From: a virus
DNA length: 42,019 nucleotides
Strand: one strand, 5' to 3'
Virus record (IMG/VR): IMGVR_UViG_3300026484_000122
Location: 1 to 42,019 of that record
Under the pieces are notes generated by a model. It saw only the letters and a program-made list of their open reading frames with translations. It searched no databases and was not told the DNA's origin. Positions within the stretch are counted from its first letter, which is position 1. Each line of letters opens with the position of its first letter. The position numbers and the translations under genes were made by a program. Shown one piece after another: positions 38,604-42,019 of the stretch.

Positions 38604-38996
38604 TTATTTTACTTGATACCAAAGTTTTTTAATCGCCTCTTCTTGAGACGGTCTGTATGGTGTTCTTGTGTTATGTGTTTCAGATACTGCAAGCATAATA
38701 GTTGTCATTCCTCGTGGAACAAATGCTACAAAACCGATTTTGCGTTTATCCCACTCTCTAAATCTAAATACTCCGCCTTTAAGCATAATCTCATACGCTT
38801 CGGAAAGAGTTAAATACTCGACCTTATCTTTTTCCACAGCTTTTTCAGTTTTTCCTCTGCCAGCGCTCTCTTGATTGTCAGCGTCAGCATTTGAGCTTCC
38901 CACCACGTCTTTATTCTGTTCCACATTATTTTCAACTTTCTCATTTTCTACCTCTTCATTAACCTCTTGTGCTTGTTGATTTTTAGCTTTCGCCAT
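38604..38996 (-). CDS. Protein with Tad2/DUF2829-like C-terminal domain
   Basis: A 130-residue protein. Residues 1-60 are disordered and acidic (Glu/Asn/Lys-rich). Residues of about 61-130 match the DUF2829/Tad2 pattern: LTLSEAYEIMLKGGVFRFREW (like 'ALEALKxGxxVxRxxW'), VAFVPRG, and PYRPSQEEAIKKLWYQV (like 'PWxxSQxDxLAxDWxxV'). Some Tad2 proteins bind the Thoeris signal molecule and block that defence. This copy is unusual in sitting among head genes with an acidic extension. The family match is from memory of the consensus and needs a profile search. Confidence 0.6.
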   Translation of the reverse strand: MAKAKNQQAQEVNEEVENEKVENNVEQNKDVVGSSNADADNQESAGRGKTEKAVEKDKVEYLTLSEAYEIMLKGGVFRFREWDKRKIGFVAFVPRGMTTIMLAVSETHNTRTPYRPSQEEAIKKLWYQVK

Positions 38997-39267
38997 CTTC
39001 GTCTCCTTTCATTTCTTCCAAGATTTGTTCTTCAATAAAATCAAGCATTGACTTCGCTATCCCGATAGCCCTCATAAATTCAAGATGATGAACTCTGTTG
39101 CTATCGGATAGGGCAGTATTCATTGCGTTTTTAAAATGAGCCTGATATTGATTTTCAAGCTCATTCTGCATTTCCTGCCATACTGAAGTCTGCTTGATTA
39201 ATTTGATTTCCTGCAACTTCTGATTGTAAAGTTGCTCCTGCTCCAGCGTCTGATTGCTGTTCTCCAT
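38983..39267 (-). CDS. Small helical protein overlapping the portal gene
   Basis: A 94-residue helical protein. The start at 39267 has a strong RBS (AAAGGAG, 9 bases), which lies inside the portal gene, so the first 107 bp overlap the portal's 3' end in another frame. An internal start at 39171 would reduce this overlap to 11 bp but has a weaker RBS. The protein is Gln/Glu-rich (QEQLYNQKLQEIKLIKQ) and ends acidic. It may be a head assembly factor. It overlaps the Tad2-like gene by 14 bp. Confidence 0.68.
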   Translation of the reverse strand: MENSNQTLEQEQLYNQKLQEIKLIKQTSVWQEMQNELENQYQAHFKNAMNTALSDSNRVHHLEFMRAIGIAKSMLDFIEEQILEEMKGDEDGES

Positions 39268-40789
39268 TGTCCATTACTCCTTTCATATCGTGTTGAATGT
39301 TTTTCAAGCCTATTGTCGCAAGTTTCTCAACGTAAAGTTTGTTTAATATATCCCTATACATTTTTGCCGTTTCAGCGTCTCCCATCTGCATAGCAATTTG
39401 TAAATTCTGCATAGCAGTCTGCTCTGCTGTTGTGATAGCCTGTAACTGAACTTCTTTGTTTGTCGCCCCTACACCTGTATTAATCTGCACTTTAAAGTCT
39501 ATATTCTGGGTTCTGTTTAGTCCGTAGAGCAAAGGATTTTCGTCATATTTGTAAATCAGTTTTACTATTCTCTTGATTAAAGGCTCGAAAAAGCTCTCAT
39601 TCAATGAGCGTATAATATCAGCCACAACTTCGTTGGCTTCCTGTGTAAGAATAGTCATACCCGTAGCGGTTGTATTTTGATGTTTGTCGATAATACCTTG
39701 TGACAGTTTTGTAATACCTGATACTTCCTGTAAATCAAGTTCAACCCTGTCGGTTGTAAGGAATGATTGATTTACATTAGGTTGAGGGAGTTCCCTGACA
39801 TTGTTGAGGTCTGTAACCTGTAAGAGCTTTTTGTTTGAGCGTAAAGTTTTCTCACTTAACCCAGCCTGTTTTGTAGCAAGGAATTGAGGGTTTAACTGTT
39901 TGTCTATTGCGTCAAACTGCTGATTGATTGTGATTGTGTATTGCTCCTGTAAAGGTATCATCAAGTCAACGATAGGATACCCAAGAGCTTTAATTGTTTT
40001 TTCACCTGTGTATGTGAATTGATTTTCCACAATGCCGAACACAAAAGGAAGCCCGTCTTTCAAAGGCTCGTCAACTCTTACGAAAGAATAGTCTGGCAAC
40101 ATAGTTGAAACATACCATTTCCCGTTAATCAGCCTGTAAATGTCATACACTTCAATTCTTGAGGTATCCCCCAAGTCGTCCTGTGAAAAAGGTATCTCAC
40201 TGCTTTCTATCTGTGAGCCGATGTATTTTCTAAAAATCTTTTTGTTCCCAAATTGTTTTTTAAGAAGAGAGATTGTAGTGTAAACTCTGTTGACTACATA
40301 CTGAATGTCGAATATGTTTTCGGCGTTAGGGTCAAGCCAGAAATCGTGTGGCTTAATTCTCTCAAGGTGAAGTCCGTTATTCCAATAAATTTTCGCACAG
40401 CAAGTTCCGTAAACAAGACTGTCTCTTACGATAGGTCTTATCCTTGTGTAAAAATTAACTCTTCTGTTTATCCAATTATCAAAAGCCATTTGGAGTTTTT
40501 GAATTTGTTGCTTGTTTGTGTCAGTGTCAAATATGGGTGTAAGTTTCGCAAACTCGTTATTTTCAAAGTAAGTCTTCATTATTGATATGAGTATTCTTCT
40601 GATTTTAGCATAAATCTTTTTAGGCGTGATAACTGATTTGCCTCTGCGTTTAAGCTCTTCAAGTTTTTCATCTGGCAACTTGTTTAAGTATCCGTATTCA
40701 AGGACTAAAAAGTCTTGTTTGACTAACTCGTAACCTTTTCTTGCCTCTTCAAAGAGAGCTACTATCTGTTCTTTTTTAGATTTCGCCAT
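39161..40789 (-). CDS. Portal protein (P22/SU10 type)
   Basis: This 542-residue dodecameric portal protein forms the DNA entry channel at one vertex. Family features include RRILISIMKTYF near the N-terminus, IKPHDFWLDPNAENIFDIQY (the DP-containing stem/wing region), then PLQEQYTITINQQFDAIDKQ. DLQEVSGITKLSQG with HQNTTATGMTILTQEAN follows, the typical P22-like 'SGI...QG....T.T.M' segment. The size fits the family. Its stop overlaps a downstream gene by 107 bp, and it starts 14 bp inside the upstream HTH gene. Confidence 0.9.
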   Translation of the reverse strand: MAKSKKEQIVALFEEARKGYELVKQDFLVLEYGYLNKLPDEKLEELKRRGKSVITPKKIYAKIRRILISIMKTYFENNEFAKLTPIFDTDTNKQQIQKLQMAFDNWINRRVNFYTRIRPIVRDSLVYGTCCAKIYWNNGLHLERIKPHDFWLDPNAENIFDIQYVVNRVYTTISLLKKQFGNKKIFRKYIGSQIESSEIPFSQDDLGDTSRIEVYDIYRLINGKWYVSTMLPDYSFVRVDEPLKDGLPFVFGIVENQFTYTGEKTIKALGYPIVDLMIPLQEQYTITINQQFDAIDKQLNPQFLATKQAGLSEKTLRSNKKLLQVTDLNNVRELPQPNVNQSFLTTDRVELDLQEVSGITKLSQGIIDKHQNTTATGMTILTQEANEVVADIIRSLNESFFEPLIKRIVKLIYKYDENPLLYGLNRTQNIDFKVQINTGVGATNKEVQLQAITTAEQTAMQNLQIAMQMGDAETAKMYRDILNKLYVEKLATIGLKNIQHDMKGVMDNGEQQSDAGAGATLQSEVAGNQINQADFSMAGNAE

Positions 40790-41261
40790 TTTCTTTCAAC
40801 CTTTTTTTTATTCTGAATGCTTTTCTTATGTGGATACCAAGCATTTTAGAAACTTTGCTTGCAGAGTATCCAGCTTTAAACAGCTCTTCTGCTAAAATCA
40901 GCTCCACGATTTTCCAACTCAAATCTATCTTTAATGAATTATACCGCAAACTTTTTTGATATGCAAGAGTTTCGCCGTAAAAATCTATTAAATTTGTCAC
41001 ACTTTTTGGAAATGTCTTTCTCTTCAGCTTCTTTTTGCAGTTGTCTAAACTCAATCCCATCTTGTTGCATATCGGCTTTTTATTGCCAAGCAAGTGCCAA
41101 ATCTTTTTAAGTATCCACGCTTCCATAGCTTTCTTGCTAAAAAGCACGGGGATTATTTTCTTTTCTTTCCACAGCTTGACAAACCTGTCCATATCTTCAC
41201 GCATAAGCTCTCTGTGTATATCTTTGTTTATCTCTTTTGTAAACTGTATTTCACTTACCAT
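40776..41261 (-). CDS. HTH protein between terminase and portal
   Basis: This 161-residue basic protein has a C-terminal helix-turn-helix (about 128-156: AEELFKAGYSASKVSKMLGI, then HIRKAFRIKKRLKEN). A Lys-rich, Cys-containing middle and a helical N-terminus (INKDIHRELMREDMDRFVKL) precede it. It overlaps terL by 7 bp and the portal gene by 14 bp, so it belongs to the packaging block. It may bind packaging-site DNA as a second terminase-associated protein or regulate the late operon. The family was not recognised. Confidence 0.72.
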   Translation of the reverse strand: MVSEIQFTKEINKDIHRELMREDMDRFVKLWKEKKIIPVLFSKKAMEAWILKKIWHLLGNKKPICNKMGLSLDNCKKKLKRKTFPKSVTNLIDFYGETLAYQKSLRYNSLKIDLSWKIVELILAEELFKAGYSASKVSKMLGIHIRKAFRIKKRLKENGEI

Positions 41262-42019
41262 AATCCACCGCCGTATGAATAGGTTAAAGGAATATTGTCC
41301 AACATTTCAAACTCCTCTTCGCTTTCAGTTTCAAATTCAACCAAAGCCTCGTCAGCAAAAGTCATAGCGAATGCGTCCGCAATATCTGGCGAACGACCAA
41401 GTCTGTCACGTATTTTCTTTTTGGCTTCTATTTGAAGTTTGCCTGTCTGCTCGTTGATAAAATATGTTATTGCTCCAAGCTCACCTATGAGGTCGTCATC
41501 GTGCATAAGTTTGCCCTCTTCTCTCAATGCGTCACGCATTTTAAAAAACCACTCGGCTCTTGCGTTCTGGTATTCGTCAGTGTTAAAGGGCTTATGTGAG
41601 GCTTTTACGCCTATCACATTTTTTAGTCCTACTTTTTGACACATAGACGGAATTGAAGCACCAGAGCCGATAGTATCCACAAAAATGATTTTCGGCTTTC
41701 TTTTAGCCTGCTTGTATTCTCTCACAAGCCAACCGACTAAATCAGAAGCGTCATAGTTCCTAACTGCCTTATATTCATACAGGTGTTTTCCGTATCTTTT
41801 AGCTATAACGCTCCTGTCAGCTCCGTAATCGGCAACATCTAATGCCCATACTTCTACGCCTGTTTTATCCCAGATGTCTCTGTATATCGCAGTCTCAATT
41901 AAATCGACAGGAAATACTGCGTCGTCAGACCCTCTCGGAAATTCGCCAAGCACCCTTACACGATAAACATCGCTGTCGTAGCCGTATTTTTTTCTAAACA
42001 TCTCAATGGCTTTACGGCT
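41214..42019. repeat. Right copy of terminal redundancy
   Basis: This is the second copy of bases 1-806. It covers the first 48 bases of the HTH gene at 40776-41261 and the last 255 codons of the large terminase. It is about 96.5% identical to the left copy by manual count, and the differences are almost all silent. It is therefore not an exact direct terminal repeat of one molecule. Confidence 0.95.
41255..42019 (-). CDS. terL: Terminase large subunit, second variant (partial)
   Basis: This is the C-terminal 254 residues plus stop of TerL. The 5' end is cut off by the window at a codon boundary. It is the same gene as 42-1472 but with 28 nucleotide differences in the shared part and two Ile/Val changes (one near FVDTI, one near EALVEFE). 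The nuclease residues SPDIADAF and FVDTIGSG are conserved. Both variants look functional. Confidence 0.93.
   Translation of the reverse strand, partial: SRKAIEMFRKKYGYDSDVYRVRVLGEFPRGSDDAVFPVDLIETAIYRDIWDKTGVEVWALDVADYGADRSVIAKRYGKHLYEYKAVRNYDASDLVGWLVREYKQAKRKPKIIFVDTIGSGASIPSMCQKVGLKNVIGVKASHKPFNTDEYQNARAEWFFKMRDALREEGKLMHDDDLIGELGAITYFINEQTGKLQIEAKKKIRDRLGRSPDIADAFAMTFADEALVEFETESEEEFEMLDNIPLTYSYGGGLW

Overview
The window is a complete or nearly complete genome of a tailed double-stranded DNA phage, about 41.2 kb long, read slightly past one full turn. Bases 1-806 reappear at 41214-42019. The set of head genes (P22/SU10-type portal, SU10-type major capsid protein, TerS and TerL), a very long putative ejection protein and the absence of any visible tape measure, sheath or tail tube suggest a short-tailed (podovirus-like) virion. 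No integrase, CI-like repressor, RNA polymerase, DNA polymerase or tRNA was seen, so it is probably virulent and dependent on host transcription and polymerase. The DNA is AT-rich and the proteins are rich in Lys, Glu and Ile. Two rightward promoters match the bacterial sigma-70 consensus exactly (TTGACA-17-TATAAT). The 3-TM holin suggests a Gram-negative host. The host itself cannot be named from the sequence.

Layout: there are two opposed transcription units. The rightward early/replication unit (4559-16995) starts at a perfect promoter (4450-4478). Its first half encodes about a dozen small unknown proteins. Its second half holds a possible DnaB N-terminal-domain protein, a MazG-like pyrophosphohydrolase, a DnaB/RecA-fold ATPase, SSB, a RecE-like nuclease, RecT and HTH proteins. 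A second perfect promoter (14080-14108) drives the RecE/RecT end through a structured leader that contains a start codon. The leftward late unit starts near 3135, crosses the window joint and ends at 16967. Its order is RusA, coiled-coil protein, TerS, TerL, HTH protein, portal, overlapping small gene, Tad2-like gene, scaffold, major capsid protein, head-tail adaptor, tail/fibre genes, a Stealth-like sugar transferase, more tail genes, a 1355-residue ejection-type protein, 3-TM holin, membrane-anchored coiled coil and T4-type lysozyme. The units converge with a 29-bp overlap at 16967-16995 and diverge from a 1.4-kb non-coding region (3122-4558). That region is rich in G-runs, purine tracts and inverted repeats.

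How it works together: RusA, TerS and TerL resolve and package concatemers. SSB, RecE/RecT and the helicase-like proteins form the replication/recombination core. The most novel signals are (1) a repeated two-hairpin leader with an A-rich linker and RBS before many early genes, with some upstream stop codons sitting in hairpin loops; (2) two virion proteins with long Ser/Ala/Gly tails, one of them overlapping a Stealth-type sugar phosphotransferase gene, which suggests virion glycosylation; (3) a Tad2/DUF2829-like anti-defence domain in the head operon; (4) an apparently split DnaB-type helicase; and (5) window ends that differ at 28 of 806 positions, almost all in third codon positions, so that two strains seem to be represented.
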